This document shows positions 12,720 through 26,397 of a stretch of DNA of 64,000 bases, piece after piece (position 1 is the stretch's first letter; every line of letters begins with the position of its first letter). The notes under the pieces are model-generated. The model saw nothing but the letters and a program-made list of their open reading frames with translations. It searched no databases and was not told where the DNA came from. Made by a program: the position numbers and the translations under genes. This DNA is from Seriola aureovittata (Eukaryota; Chordata; Actinopteri; Carangiformes; Carangidae), in contig NC_079371.1 in NCBI RefSeq assembly GCF_021018895.1, positions 6,964,501 to 7,028,500 on the forward strand, given 5' to 3'.

Positions 12720-13265
12720 AATTGAGTCAGTTAAATAGACATCATTTCCCTCTGACAAGTTAATGCTTTGTTTTCTTGTTTATGGGGCGTCATGTGGGCA
12801 CAATGAGTAAATTATTGTCACTGCTGTCAGAGGTATTAAATTTCCAAAAGTTCTCTGTTAGTAGCATTTGCCTAATTTTGTAAGTAGCTTGGCCTGTCTG
12901 TAGGGTCTGATATTGCCAGCTCTTGTTTATGGCACTGCTTTCCTGAAATGGAGCAAATTAAGATCCTCATTATTTTATTTTCCGGATGCAGGGTTTTTAA
13001 TGGTCTTTCAACAAATTAAATAACCTCGGGGCATGGGCAGGATTAATTAGATAATAAGAATCACATCTCTTTTCATCTTTTTTTAAAAATAGATTATGTC
13101 TTGATGGTTCCAGGGATGAAATGGGACTTTGTTTTAACTGCGGATCAGAGGGGGAATCACTGCGGCAGAAAATCTACTAATTATTTACAGAGAACCAGGA
13201 GAGCTTAGTATTTTGTGAACCTAATGGGTAGTGGCCACCTGGTCGTATCCCTAAATTAGCAACTG
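12720..13265. promoter_or_regulatory. Candidate conserved non-coding block
   Basis: About 540 bases without simple repeats. Homeodomain-type cores include TTAATTAG near 13033 and CTAATTATT near 13177, and there are CpG-bearing words such as GGGGCGTCATG near 12784. This is the texture expected of developmental enhancer DNA in a large intron. No alignment was possible. Confidence 0.3.
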
Positions 13266-16200
13266 AAAGTCAGAGAGATGTAGCTTGTTAAGTTTGTTTC
13301 ATCTAATGGTGACATTTCAAATACAGGTTTTGTCATATTTTATGGAATATTGCAGACAATTTTAATATATGCTGAAAGTGGAACGACATGCAGTACAAGG
13401 TCTGAAATTTCAAACCAGACTGACAAAAAAAGGAAGAGCAAAGACATGAAAACAGTAAACATTATGTAGAAAACAATAACATATGTGATGATTAACAGCA
13501 ACTCTCACACAGTTCTTCAGCCTCTTGCAGCCATAATGACTTGACTTCTTTGGGGCATAGAATCAATGTGCTTCTCAGTGTGTACTGTTGGTTTGTTATC
13601 CACTTCCTGAAGAAGGGCCCGATTATATTATTGGCTCTGGCAAACTGAGGGTCAGATCTCCTGGTAGCCAATGACTTCTGCTTGTCTCATAAAGCAGGGT
13701 TATAAAATTAATTTACTAGCTGCTGGGTCATTGTCCCACACATGTGCCAGGCCGCACTACAAAGACTTGTTCAGTTTCACTGAGAAGTTTGATGAACAGA
13801 GAGACGATAAAGAAACGAGAAGAAACTCTGGGGAGAAGGAAGAGGTATGCATGGTTGGGATGGTGTGCACAATAAGCAGAGGATATGAATTGCCTCGTGT
13901 GCACAGCAATATAATTAATAGCAGCCACAGCCAATCCTATTCTATAGGATCCTATAGTGCCTGAGAATTAGTTTTGAGTAAGGCTACTTAGAAAGCCATG
14001 TATCAATCACAAACATTTGTTGGAGATAAACCCATGACTTAAAATTACAGTGCTCTCTATTTGGCGTTGGACTGTACTGAGTTTCTCTGTGAGAGGTACA
14101 GATGAAGCTGATTAACAGATACAGTGCTGTTGTGTCTGGTTCAATTACACAGTTATAGTGGTTGCTGCTGCTGGACTGTGGGTTCCTCTGTACAACACTT
14201 TTCTTTCTTTTTGCCTGCCCTTTCACATGAACTTTATCTGTTTCATCTCAATTTTCTTCTCTTATATCTTTCTTTTTGCTTCCTTTATCTATCTTATCCC
14301 AGTCTTCGTCTCGTGTCACTCCCCTCATTTCCTGTCTATTACTTTTGTCTTTCTTGCTTCAAAAGGGGGTGGGGGTTATCACTTGTATTTTTTTCCCTGG
14401 TAGACAATGAGTAAATTATACACAGATCTGTTTGTCTTAAAAGGAACATTCATTTTTTTGTTGGACTTCATGTTTTCAATTGTGGTGGTCTGTTATACAC
14501 TGTAGGCTTTTATTACTCTCTTCTTTAGAGGAAGTGTTGGTCCATATAGTGCCCCCCATGAAAACAGGGACTCTGCGGCCTGAACTGACTCTAACAAAGG
14601 CCACTTACTCCTTTTTAGTTTGTGTCATCCATTTGAACACAAGATGAGAGAAGTCTGATCTGGTGCAGGAACCTAAGTAACCTGAACTGTCAGGACTCAG
14701 ACATGTCATTTGCTGTTCACTCTCTTGGGGGAGAGGCATCAAAATGATAACGATGCCAATTTTCAACATCTTATAGCAACAGTTTCACACCAATGCACGC
14801 CTCCAGAAAGTCACGTGAATGACTTTCTTTCTACAATTGCCATATGACCTAATTTGACCTAAGCAAGCCCCTTGAGTAAATGGCAAAAATATTCTCAACT
14901 CTCAAAAGCTGAGAATGTCAATTATCTTTTTATATATTTTCATCTTAGTATTTGAAAGCATGAAATGACGAAGTATACATACTGCTTGGTGCCATGTGTA
15001 GAAGTACTGTTAAAGGCTCTCTATGAGGATATTGTATAGATGAAATTAAGTCGACTATTTCTTCTTTATATGCCAGTATATTCCCCTTGACTGCCTAATG
15101 GAGTGAAGGCATATCAAAAGCCTCATCAAAGCTGTGGACTGAGTGGTGCATTTATGGGTTGTTAAAGTTCTTCACTTCAATAGCCGTGGTTTAGCATGAT
15201 CTAACGACTGGAATGATGTGCAGTCAAAGTTATTGTAGGCTCTCAAGTTTGTGAAAACATTTCACATGCTGGAAGACTGCTCTAAATTAAGGAGAGAGCA
15301 CTGCATGTGTAGTGCATGTGTTGACTTGATAGTACTGGGCAAGGTAATCGTAAGGGTGAAAGTTTCAGAGATGACCTGGAGTTGTGAATAAAACTTTGGG
15401 AGATGCTGCTGATGTGTACGTAATGGTGGTAGGGAAAGGAAGCAGCAACTCTAGCAACTCTTGTTAATGTCCTCCTCAGTATAAAGACTTAATCACATCA
15501 CAGTAAAATTCCCCCCTTTTCAACTCACTGCTCTTTTACGTGAGCGCAGTACATGGAATACCACTGTCAAGTTGTGTGACTGTATTAATAAAGTTAGAAA
15601 CAAGGTTTTACATTGCCACTGACTGTAAAGAGAACATATAATGTTTGCAACAGAGGTCTAGTCAGTGGATGGTTTTACAATCATATCCCATATTTCCCCA
15701 ATCTTGGATTGAAATCCCAGTAGGCTGTGAAACCACATTTGGTCCTGACATATTTGCTTCCTTTCTTCCTCTTATTGATCTGTCCTTTGAAATAATTAAT
15801 ATGCTCTCAAAACTTAATCTGTTTTACATTTAAATATATCCTCAGGGAAAAAAAAGAAATTATTGCAAAAATTGCATTGTTACATTTGTTGCCATCTCCT
15901 CTGAGAAGCATTTAAATACACAATAAGCTTTTAGATAGCGGGATAACGTGCTGCTGTTGAATGAACTAGCACCGATGGCTACGCATTGACATACAATTCA
16001 TTTGAGCTTGGAGGACTGCTGCAGGCAAGAGTTAATTTCTTAAAATTAAACTAAGCATATTGGTAAAGAGCTTTATGGTAATCTGACCAGTATGTCTCTG
16101 AGGCATTACAGAAATTTTTCAGCGCTAGTGGGGGAATATTAAATAGCTGGTTGTTTGTTATTAACTGGATTACTTTGCTGCATGATGGAGGAACAGTGGG

Positions 16201-18059
16201 TGGATGTGGAGGGGTGTGGGGTTCCGCTAAAGTTGCTTTAAGTTTTTGCTATCAACCTCACAGAGAGGCTAATGACTGTATCAAAGAGCTTTGAGCTGAG
16301 CTCTGCACCAACATGTCAAAATCTTGACAAATCACCTAGGATACATTTTTTGTAATTCTTTTTTCTTTGCGATGTTTCTGCTTCATTAGATACAGTACAA
16401 AAAGTGACAAATGTAGGAGAGAAAAAGGGGATGACATTTGATAAAGGTTCTCTCACACCCACAGTGGTGCATATGTAGTTCACTGTCTAACTCACCAAAT
16501 CTTTTGGATGAAGCAGACTTTCTCAGATCAATTTTTGCTGTAATATATTATCAATAGACACTGAAATGGGGACTTAAGATGGTGTGCTGTTTTATAGCCA
16601 CCACTGTTTCAAAGATTCAGGATTCTCCTGATGTGCTTATACAGCACATAAAGTTGCTATATTAAGTTTGAACTATGTGAAATGGCCTTTCTCTAATTTA
16701 AAAGCCCAGTTGTAACTATGAAGTCTTTAAAAGCAAGTCAGTCTTTGCCTGATGCAGTACCTTGGATAGCGACACATGGCACGTGGCCTAATGACATGGC
16801 CCAAGTCTTTGTGCAGGGGCTGCTGAAGATGAGAATTAATGGCAGAGCTCAAGTTACGACCTTCATTCCTCCATTATAATTTCTCCCCTGGCAACACTGA
16901 CTGAAAGGAGGCTTAACACAAGGTGAGTTACCTTTAAAAGGTGAGCAACCTTTTATGAACAGAGCAGTCTCACCCATACTTTTCCCGTTCTTCTTCAGGT
17001 TCTCATTACATTTGTTGCAAAACAAAATCATTGCTTTGTTTTTAAAGTAATGTTGGCATTGAAAAACACTTGAATGATGACTGTTGAGCTTCATGGTTGC
17101 CCATGGTGGAGTACCACTACTGCAGTGTTGCAACTGCTGTGAAATATAAAGAACAGTTTCTGTAATGGCTACATCTGTAAATAGAGCATCTCTGGAAAAC
17201 CATCCATATTTCTTTCTTTACTGACCATGCAGAGTATTCTACTGAGCATTGAAATATTCATCATCTTTTCTCCACAGATCCTTTGCCTTTTTAATGTTAA
17301 AAGGCCTTGAAATAGAACATCCACCTCCTCTCATTCCATTTTTCTCAAACTCTCTCCTGCAAAGTGAAGCGGGGCAGATGTACAGAAAGATGTAAAGTGT
17401 TTGTTGATAAGAGTGGGATATTTTGTTGACACAAGCATGGTTACATGCATGTAAGATAAAAAAAATCATCTTGTAGACCCCCACCAAGCCTCTTTACATG
17501 TAGTAATTATGGCTTTATGTGTCCTGCCCCACACAGATCGAATGTTAGGGTTGGAAAGGAATAAATAAAAGATAAAGAAACATAGGTTGTTTTCCTTTCT
17601 AACCTTGTTTGGAAGTCATGAGTTGCACAAATACATTGTCTTGTCAGCCTTGTATCAGAGAGAGAGAGGGAGGGAGAGATGTTTTGGCAACTTTTATGTG
17701 TAAGTGATGCACTTTTATCAGCAGGCAAGTTTGCCATCGCACCTTGTTATCAGGCAGGGTTTGTAAAGCCATGTTGACTCTTGCCTCCCTGTTCCCCTTC
17801 CTTCCTCAGGCTACGTAGAAATGAATGCCTTAATTGATTTAACGGTTGTTCATTCCCACATGCATGAACATATGCAACATCAAGCAGTGCTCGAGGGGGG
17901 GGTACAGTAAGAAGAAAAAAAGTCATCACAGAAGGGGCACCAATTTAGAATGTTCCCAAGTGATACTGTGGTTACTAAGGGATAGAAAGTGTGCGGATGT
18001 CTGCATGAGAGTGGTATTGGGGGGGTTATCTTGTATGCCATGAAAGGTTGCTAGGGAAA
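13266..18059. other. Intronic DNA without a recognised gene
   Basis: Unique, AT-rich sequence. A perfect 16-bp palindrome lies at 13942-13957. A pyrimidine-rich stretch lies at 14190-14350. A short inverted repeat, ATTCTCA with TGAGAAT, lies near 14890-14915. The open frames of 60-97 codons look like chance. Confidence 0.5.
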
Positions 18060-18385
18060 AGCAGTGTGGGCCATGTAGCCTGGTCGAGATTTATTCCCAT
18101 TCAGAGGACCATTATTGTTGACCTTGCCTTGCCTGGGAAAGCCAGAGTAAACAGAGGCCTAATAAATCAACTTTAACAAGCCCAGTAGTCCTGGCTGGTG
18201 GAGCAGCCATGCAGCTCCGACACGCAGGGGTGGATTAATCCACACTACCTCCTCTCCACAGAGGATACCTGTAGAGTCTGATTTGGCTGATAGTTTGTAT
18301 GCAGACGCACAGGGACGTTTAATTGCTCCACTGAATGCATCTCCCCAGCCAATGTGTTTGTATTCACATTCAGGGCTGTGTTTGT
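18060..18385. promoter_or_regulatory. Candidate conserved block with paired-type palindrome
   Basis: A moderately GC-rich, repeat-free block. It contains the perfect 12-bp palindrome TGGATTAATCCA (18231-18242), two inverted TAATCC cores of the kind bound by K50 homeodomain proteins such as OTX, PITX and GSC. It also contains CTAATAAATC near 18161 and TTTAATTGC near 18318. Regulatory function is inferred from motif content only. Confidence 0.3.
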
Positions 18386-18794
18386 GCAAGAGATACAGAG
18401 CAGTCAAAAGAGAGGATGCATAATCACACTCTTGTGCAGGATTTTTAGACTACACTAGAAATTTCATTACATGCTTACCTGGTGTTCCAGTGCAGGCAAT
18501 ATTTGTTGAGCAGATTGACTTGGCTGCCTATTTGATTCCTCATCAATTTCATATCTCCTTCACGTCAAGGGAGATCATCAATGATTCATACTTTATACTG
18601 CAACTCCCTGCAATGTAAATGCATTTATAAATATACTAATATGCTCATGTTCAAGTAATAAAACTATTTACCAGTCACTGTTGTTTTGTTTGGAACTTCA
18701 GATTATTATTTTATTGCGGCATTTTCTTTTTTCTCTAGCCAATGACAGATAAAAATGACTAATTGAATCACAACATGGTTTCAGTACACACTCA

Positions 18795-18797
<3 letters not shown>

Positions 18798-18857
<60 letters not shown>
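18798..18857 (+). repeat. (GT)30 microsatellite
   Basis: Sixty bases of perfect GT, followed by a short TATA-rich tail. Open frames that cross it on both strands (Val/Cys or His/Thr repeats) are not genes. Confidence 0.97.
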
Positions 18858-18858
<1 letters not shown>

Positions 18859-21800
18859 TATACATATATGTTTGTGTATACATATGCTACCCCATCACAC
18901 CCTCCCTCACTCCAAGTCTCCTGCTCTTTGCCTCAGGGGTGTAAAAATGAGTGGGTGCTGAATAGTAATTTTTTGAGTGTAGTTTGTGGGATGGGTTTAG
19001 AGTGAATATATGCAGAATTGGCACTGTCAGTCAGTCAATATATCTGCCTGTCAGCCTGTCAGCCTGTGGTTGAGGGTGGATCCCTGATATCAGGTAACGG
19101 AGGCAGTCAGAGCCACACAAAACAAAATGTTTTTTAATCTGATGGGGATGTGAATGAGATGAAGTATGTACATGTGACCAGCAGCATATGTGTGACAGAC
19201 TTTCCTACCTCAGTGCTTTTGTGTGAATACTTGCTTGATATGTTCATACATTGGGAAAAACTGCCATGTATGCACACACATACATGTATGTGGGAGCCTC
19301 AGCGTGTGCACGTGGGTGTGTGTAGGCAAGTAAATGCAAGAGAGTTATTCTTCCAGTGTCATATTTTTGGCATGGTTGTGTTGTGTCCCAGGCTGCTGCA
19401 CAGTTGGTGAATATCAATGCAGTGTGGCGTAGTGACGGGGACTGGAGCTGACATGTTGTCACACTGTGATGAAAAGCACTCTGAGATGATGTGGCGGGAG
19501 TGTTCCTCCTGTCCACAGAGAGATGGTAAGCTGGCTGTGGCATTTGTGTATTCGTTTGTGCTTCCATGCCTGTGTGAGAGCATGTGTGTGTGCATACTTG
19601 TTGGTTTTTCTTCTTGTGCACTAGTGATTGTGTATGCCTTTTTCCTGGCATTCAAACCCATATCACTTTACATGCAAAATGGGTGGCTTTGCTGCTGTTA
19701 TGTTTTTGATATAGCAGTGGCAGAGCTTTACCTGACCATGTGTGCCACAAAAAACATCTGTTTGTGTGTTTTTAAGCACAATAAACCAACTAAGGTGCTG
19801 ACCAACTTGGATATAGAGTCCGTGTCACCAAGCACTGTCATGCATTGAATGTGTATTGACATACTAACTCTGCACTTGGCTCTACCTTTAATGAGTTTGG
19901 TCTCCACTCTCTTTGTTGAGCTGTTCTGTGGGATCCCATTGGAATCTTGACTCCACACTGTGTCTGAAAATGTACCAGGTCTCAAGATAAGAATCTGGAC
20001 ACCTGGAATAAGCTCATATATTAAAAACCTATAATTCATTCTATTCACATTGGAATTTTTTGTTGTGTTGTGCAGATCCTTGATATATAGTGTGGATACA
20101 CTGCCACAAGTTTGTGTGTTTTGTGCACACTCTCAGAAATGCCACTGTGCATCAGATGTAGCATTTTCTCCCTCTCTGTCCCTTGCCAGTTTTCCTGAAT
20201 TTCACAAGCACTCTGCCACATCTCTGTGAACTTGTTGTACTCTCTAGCCTCTACACCCCTAGAGAGCTGACATGTGAAGGGAAAAGAGTCACTTATCCCT
20301 GTAGTTGCAGTCCTGCCAAGTCTGTATAAAACTCTAGAGGGGCCTGTTCAGGCCTCTAGTTTCCTGTTTTGGGCAAAGGTTCAGCTCTCACTTGGGCTTA
20401 GGCCATTTAAAAGCTTTGCTCAATGCATATGTCTTTGTCTCTGTGGACCATCATAGACAGATAAGAGGCAGGCCCCACCTGTTCACTTCCTGAACTCTGT
20501 CAGTTTAATTATTGAACAGAACACCATGAAGAACTCCAGTGCATGAGGGCTTGTGCAGCACAAAATTGTCTTATCAGTGACAGTTTTGTCTTTAAGTCAG
20601 AACGTACACACAAACACACACTCAAACAGATAAATGTCACAGGGACTGTTATGTTTCTTGGAGGGGTGCTGATGTATAGGTATATGCAAATAAGATTGAA
20701 AGGTCAAAAGTAGTCAAGATAATTTATAAAAAGGAACAAAGCACAGGAATCTAAAATTGTCATATACCATCCATATGTTATTAAAGACGTCAAGTATTGG
20801 GAGAAGTGTTGGTCGTAATACTTGGGATGAGAGATTTATATTACATGTAACCTTGAGAGATTGCATGGTATGAGATGAGATGCTCTCTGGAATCCACTTT
20901 ATTTAAGCTCCTGGAGTATTTTTCTTTGCTATTGTATTAAGTGCTTGTGGTTTAGTGTTTGGAAGAAATTGGTTCAGTAAAGTTGGAAGAGATGAGATTG
21001 AGTTTCTGCTGTACTTTTCTTTGTTGTTGTTCTGCATACATATGTGAGTGTTATGTGTGGTGTGTGTTTAATTGTATACAGTATGCTTATATTTTTATGT
21101 GTTTATGTGGAGACATTCATGACCCTCTGTGGCTGACTGTCCTTCCTGTATTACCAGTGTGTTACTGAATATGCATAACCATCAATCAGGGAGTTGTCTG
21201 CTGTCTTTTCTGTCCTAATTGCACCCCTAACCCTGTCTCTCCTCTCTGGCAGCCTTTGGTTGCAGCATAACATTTCATTTCCACAGAGGAGTCCTTTTTG
21301 ATACAATAGTCTCATTGAAGTACCCCTCTCCAGATGTTCTCTCCATAGATAAATCTGCTATTCAGATCTCTATAATTGATTATAATATGCAGAATTAATG
21401 CCTGGGGTTATAAAGAGAATTCTTGGAAACGTTTTTCACTTTCCTTTTGAAATTCAAAACAAGAAAGCACCACAATGCACTTTTTTCTTCTGCCCAGGCT
21501 CAGCATACAAGTGCAGTGCAGCGGTGCCTATTTGCATATTCTCTAGCTGATTCTCTGCAAAACAACTTGGGTATTGTTACAGACGTAATTAGGAAGTTGA
21601 TCAAACAGGATTTTTTGCGACGCTCACTCCCTCAACCTCTCATGGCGTTTGGAGTAACACTGATACCATTGCCGAATTTCCACTTAGAGTTAAAATTTTT
21701 ATGGCAAAGACTGGGTGCTAATGATGATTTTCTTGCACAGCAGTAATCAAACGTATGTGATGAATTTAGGAGTGCCTGCTGTTGTCTCGCTCAGAAAGAG

Positions 21801-22494
21801 ATAGAGTCACAGAGACAGACATGACCGTCAGACAGAGACAGCGTCAGAGAGACAGACTGATAGAGTGACACAGAGCGCGGGTGAGCAGTGAGCTCATTTG
21901 GAATTCCAGTGTGTTGGTAATAATAAGGGAACCTCGGCAGCCCTTGTTGAATTATAGATCACACCAGCATGATTGGATGAGGTTAGGCAATTGTAACACC
22001 AACTTAATAATTTACAGATTGTATTACTACAGTAATAATTGCATGGGGAAGGTAAGCATTTTTTCCAGTCCTCCCACATATACGAAAGAGCTGTGTGTCA
22101 TATTGTATGTTGAACAGTTTCATAAGACAAATCCTGACGAAGTTGCCCATTTAATTTATCCTGTCTGCTTTAAAGATACAGATCCTTTATAGTGATCTGA
22201 TTTTATATGAAAGTCACAATATTTTAGGGTTGCTCTGGTACAGCAGGTAATTCAGGGTTTGTTCAGCTGCTCTGTATATGAGTGATTTCCAGCAGAACTG
22301 GAGTGACACAGCATGTACTTAGAGTGCATCCTCCGCCCTCTAATATCTCACTAACCCATGTCCTTGTTTCGACCTTGTGATGAAAATGGGCTTTGGGTAA
22401 CTCATTGTCAGTATCAGGGTCAGTGATTCAACCTACTTGGCTTCATCAGTGTCATCTCACATACTGTTATTTGAATCTGCACAGATTTGTGCAA

Positions 22495-22502
<8 letters not shown>
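18858..22502. other. Intronic DNA without a recognised gene
   Basis: Includes tandem CTGTCAGC copies near 19045-19070, a CAGA-rich stretch (21790-21872) and octamer words at 20684 and 21530. The 143-codon frame at 19417-19848 (+) and the 135-codon frame at 19244-19651 (-) overlap each other on opposite strands, match no family I know, and are treated as chance. Confidence 0.5.
21790..21872 (+). repeat. CAGA-rich imperfect tandem repeat
   Basis: Repeated CAGAGA/CAGACA words with interruptions over about 80 bases. Low-complexity sequence with no gene. Confidence 0.6.

Positions 22503-22535
<33 letters not shown>
22503..22535 (+). repeat. (AT)16 microsatellite
   Basis: Thirty-three bases of perfect alternating AT next to a short ACAT stretch. 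Confidence 0.95.
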
Positions 22536-22538
<3 letters not shown>

Positions 22539-25500
22539 TATACATTATCATTAACTCGTATCTACCCCTTGTTCTTATTATTGCCACATATCCCCATTGT
22601 ATTTCTCTTTGAGCCAGACTGGATATGTGACTTTATGACACATTGACCGTGTATGTGTGCCATGTCACTGTGACTTCACACAGCCATGCTTCAGTCCATT
22701 CTGTCTTCAATGCCTGTGTTTATGAACAAAGGATGTCCCAGCTTTCAGTCCTCCAGACATGTGGTGGGTTTGTCTTTCTAGAGGAAAACGTGGCGAGGAG
22801 CAGACTTCATGATGGGTGACGTAGGAAATGAGAATATATAGTGCTGGAGGACACCGGGGTTGGTAGTGATAGGACCATGGAACAACCTAATTAACTTCAC
22901 CCCCTGTTGTTGGCAGTAGGTGAAAATCAAGTCAGGCAGGCACACATATCTCCTAGTCGGCCACTCTTTTCCCTCGACAGACTGCTTGTTCCTTCGCCTT
23001 AATGTAAGTTGACAGACAGTTAAGTATCCTTACCGCACATCTGTGTGTATGCGAACGCCTGCATCCATATGCTGGCATGGTTTGCCTGTAGATTGCAGAG
23101 GCAAGATGTCCTCAGGAGATGGTGAAGTTACAGCTAAAGCAGGGTGATTGTCTCTGTGTTGCATCAGTTGGAAGGCAGTGGATTAGTAGCATGTATTTAC
23201 CACCTCTGTGTTGATATTCACTTAATTTAGCGTCAGAAAACAAATCACCTCTGTGCTTTCCACTCATGTACATCAAGTGTAGCCTACCTCTTAATACCAT
23301 AAAATGTTTGCCTGTTTCTGAATAAAAATACAGTTGTGTCATAACGGAGCTGTCACATCTTAAAATGTTTAAATATTTTACTTTGTAAAGTCAGGTTTTT
23401 TATGGAGTGTGAAGATTTCTATTTTTTTCCTTTTTCTTGAGAGGCTGCAGACCTGCAAGATAATATTGATGTGATTCTAAGAGTGTGATATGAGATTCCT
23501 GTTTCCTTGAGTTTTGGTTGTTGTAATATGATATATAATATACTGTAAATTTAGGAATTGCACCAACTACAAATCAAAACAAGATGACATCTTGTGATTC
23601 CTCCAGGGGAGTATTATGTTTACTTTTGTCTTGTTTTTGTTACAGCATTCATACATTTTTTCCTAAATTGTTTGACTTATGTTGGCTTGTCAACATGAAA
23701 CAAGACACAGTTTTATGACAGAAATTTCTCTAATAAAACTGATATTTGTAACACTGTAAAGAGAGGGCTTTTTTTTAATTTGACCTATTGTCAGCAGATT
23801 CTTGTGCAGTTCTTTGTTTTGTGAAATCTGCAGTTAGATACTACTCTGGGCTACAGTTTTTAATGTCTCCATTTATGTTCATCAGTGAAAGTCAAATGAA
23901 AACAATAGGCTTTTTAAAGCAACTTATTTTGTGCGCCCAGTGGTTATATAGCCTATTTGTGACTGTCTGTTTCATTAGGTTTTAAGGACGGAAAGCCAGT
24001 AACAAAATAATGAGTGCTCCTTTTGCAGATGACTTCAAATAAGACAAAAAAAAAAAATCCAAAATAATGTAATTGCGATGAAAGAAAGCCATAATTGGCC
24101 AGTCAGGTTTAGAACTAGTGGAGGGCAACTGAGGTAAAACTAAATAGATGCTGTTTTAGAGATTGTTTTTTTTTTTTTTTTTTTTTTGTCACTTGCTTTG
24201 TGAGAAAGGGGAGAATAAGAGTGTATGCCGTGACAGTGAACCCATAGAGTAATGCAAAATAAGGATTTCAGTGAAAGGAAAATAAATATAATTTATTTTG
24301 ATGTATACTCATGATATTCTTACGTCACCATCAATAAATTTAATAATTTATTATGGCAAACTTTGCTGTCGTCTGTGTTCAGAGTGAACCATCTTTGTCC
24401 AGCCTATGTGTGTAGGGTTTTGTTCTGTTAAAATAAAAAACTAATTTTCATGATGATTTTTTTCTCATTACTTTCAATCATAGATACAGATACAGTAGCA
24501 GCATGTATAACAAAAGAACATATAAATACAGTAAAAAACATAAATACTTGGAATCAAATATTGGTCAACATATTGTGCAATGATATTGACAAAAGAAAGT
24601 TGTGTTTGGGGAAAGATGTGACATAAATTGGCAGTGAGCTTTTATATTTTCTCTGGAAATTATCGTTGAAATCTGAACAGTCTGCTGCCTTGTCGTCCCT
24701 CTCTGATGGGGGTCTGTGAACCACTTTCTTGCAGCCTTGCAGAGGAACCTCTCCTGCCCTGCATTTCTTTTAATTGGGACGCTACGGTTGAAATTGGAGT
24801 GGCTGAGACCCACAGGGACTCCTATTTCTATCTTACCCTGTACACTTTCAACTTCCGAGTTAATGACCATGCCAGACTGTTATGTTTAGACACACAGCAT
24901 GATTCAACCAGCCACATATCACTCATTTAACATCGTCACCTCTATTTCCCTTAAAATAACCCACACACCATACGTAGTAGCAATTTTAAATGTGGATATA
25001 CTGTACATATATGTACCTGCCAAGTACAGCAGATTTGACTTTTGGTGCTAATATTAAATGGTAGTTGTGCTGGTTTCACGTGTCTTGGTGCTATTGCGTT
25101 TTTTTGCATATTGCATATTCAATTGTCATAAAAAGATATGAGACTTTTCTTTATACTTTCTTGTCTTCTGTGGCTATTTTTTCTAGGTACAAATTTTGTT
25201 TAAATGTAGTTTCATGTCTACCATCTGATTGGAGAACAGAATTTTGCAGTCTGCATTCTAATGAGATGTAAAGCAAGGCTAAGGTAAAGCAAGCACTTTT
25301 AAGCCCACTCACTTTCCTTGGTCCTGCTTTCATAGCAATAATTCTGTCTTTTGTACTGTCTTCCTGTCTCTGTTACTTAAACACACACATGCACACTCAC
25401 AAATACACAGAATGACAATTACAAAGTCTCATTGAACATTTGCCACTTTCTTCTTTATTTTCTGGTTTCCTGTGTCACCCCACCTTTTTAATCATCACAC

Positions 25501-26146
25501 TGTTGAGGATCTCAGAGTTATAACTTTCTCTCTCTGCAGGACAGAATATCATTTTCTTTTATGTGTGTGGGGGTGGTGGTTCTGTGCTACTGGTCTCAGC
25601 ATCTCAGCAGCACCTTTAAAGCTTTGTCGGTTCTTGAGAGTGCTTGGAAAAGAGAAGATGTTAGCAAGCTCAGGCATCCTGCCAGCTTGTCCATCTTTCT
25701 CTACATGGGCTGCTGCTGTTTGGGGTCACTGTTCAGGTCAGGTTTAGAATCTTATCAGCGGGACTAGTTTTCCTTTCACTGTCTGGTACACACACATACA
25801 CAGACTGTGGATAATATAACAAACACCTAACCATATAAGAATACCTATGGCTATTGAGGCGTATGTGAACATTATGCCTTTCTCTGGTAGTGCTTTCATT
25901 CAGTTCCTGAACTGTTTGTAAATGGAAATGAACTTTCAATGATGATTTGAAAATCTGCAAACCAAAACTTTCCATTCATTGATTTTTCTGGTCATTAGGT
26001 AAACTATATAGAGTGCTGGATTTCATCTTGGTATTTATGAATTCACCCTTGAATCTGCGGGGTAGTATCATTTTGTAAAATGTAAGAATAATGAAGGAAC
26101 AGTTTTCATCTAAAACATGTCATGATGGCTCTCTACAGCATTACAG
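22536..26146. other. Intronic DNA without a recognised gene
   Basis: AT-rich unique sequence with a 22-base T run at 24166-24187. The segment 22740-23110 is somewhat GC-richer. No exon or element was recognised; the 101-codon - strand frame near 24565-24870 has no recognisable domain. Confidence 0.5.
24166..24187 (+). repeat. Poly-T tract (22 T)
   Basis: An uninterrupted run of 22 T in AT-rich intron. Confidence 0.85.
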
Positions 26147-26397
26147 TAGTGCTAAAACAAATATTCAATCAATCACGTGGTTGATCGAAAAATTAACTGA
26201 CATCAGTTTGGTAATCATGTAATCCTTTGTGTATCAAATAAGATAGAGTTTTAAATCATTGAGAGCTGTGTATCTTTGCGTTTTGGTCGGTTGTTTGGCA
26301 AAAACCTTTTTTTGGATTTTTTAAAACATTTTTTACATTGGAAAAATAATCAGCAGATTAATTTTTAACCGAAACAGTGGTTAGTTGCCCTTCACTA
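26147..26397 (+). mobile_element. Degenerate MITE-like repeat (hAT-like terminal wording)
   Basis: The segment runs from TAGTGCTAAAAC to GTTGCCCTTCACTA, with AATCAATCACG-type words near the left and AATAATCAGCAGATTAATTT near the right, reminiscent of a very common fish non-autonomous element with TAATCGATTA-rich ends. The ends match only over TAGTG/CACTA and no convincing target duplication was found, so boundaries are approximate. It could also be AT-rich unique sequence. Confidence 0.45.

Noticed and set aside
19244..19848. Overlapping open frames of 135 (-) and 143 (+) codons
   Set aside because: They overlap on opposite strands, show Cys/Val or His/Thr-rich low-complexity composition and match no family.
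21790..21872. Possible CRISPR-like or regular repeat array
   Set aside because: The CAGA words are irregular, have no fixed unit or spacers, and fit simple low-complexity DNA in a vertebrate intron.
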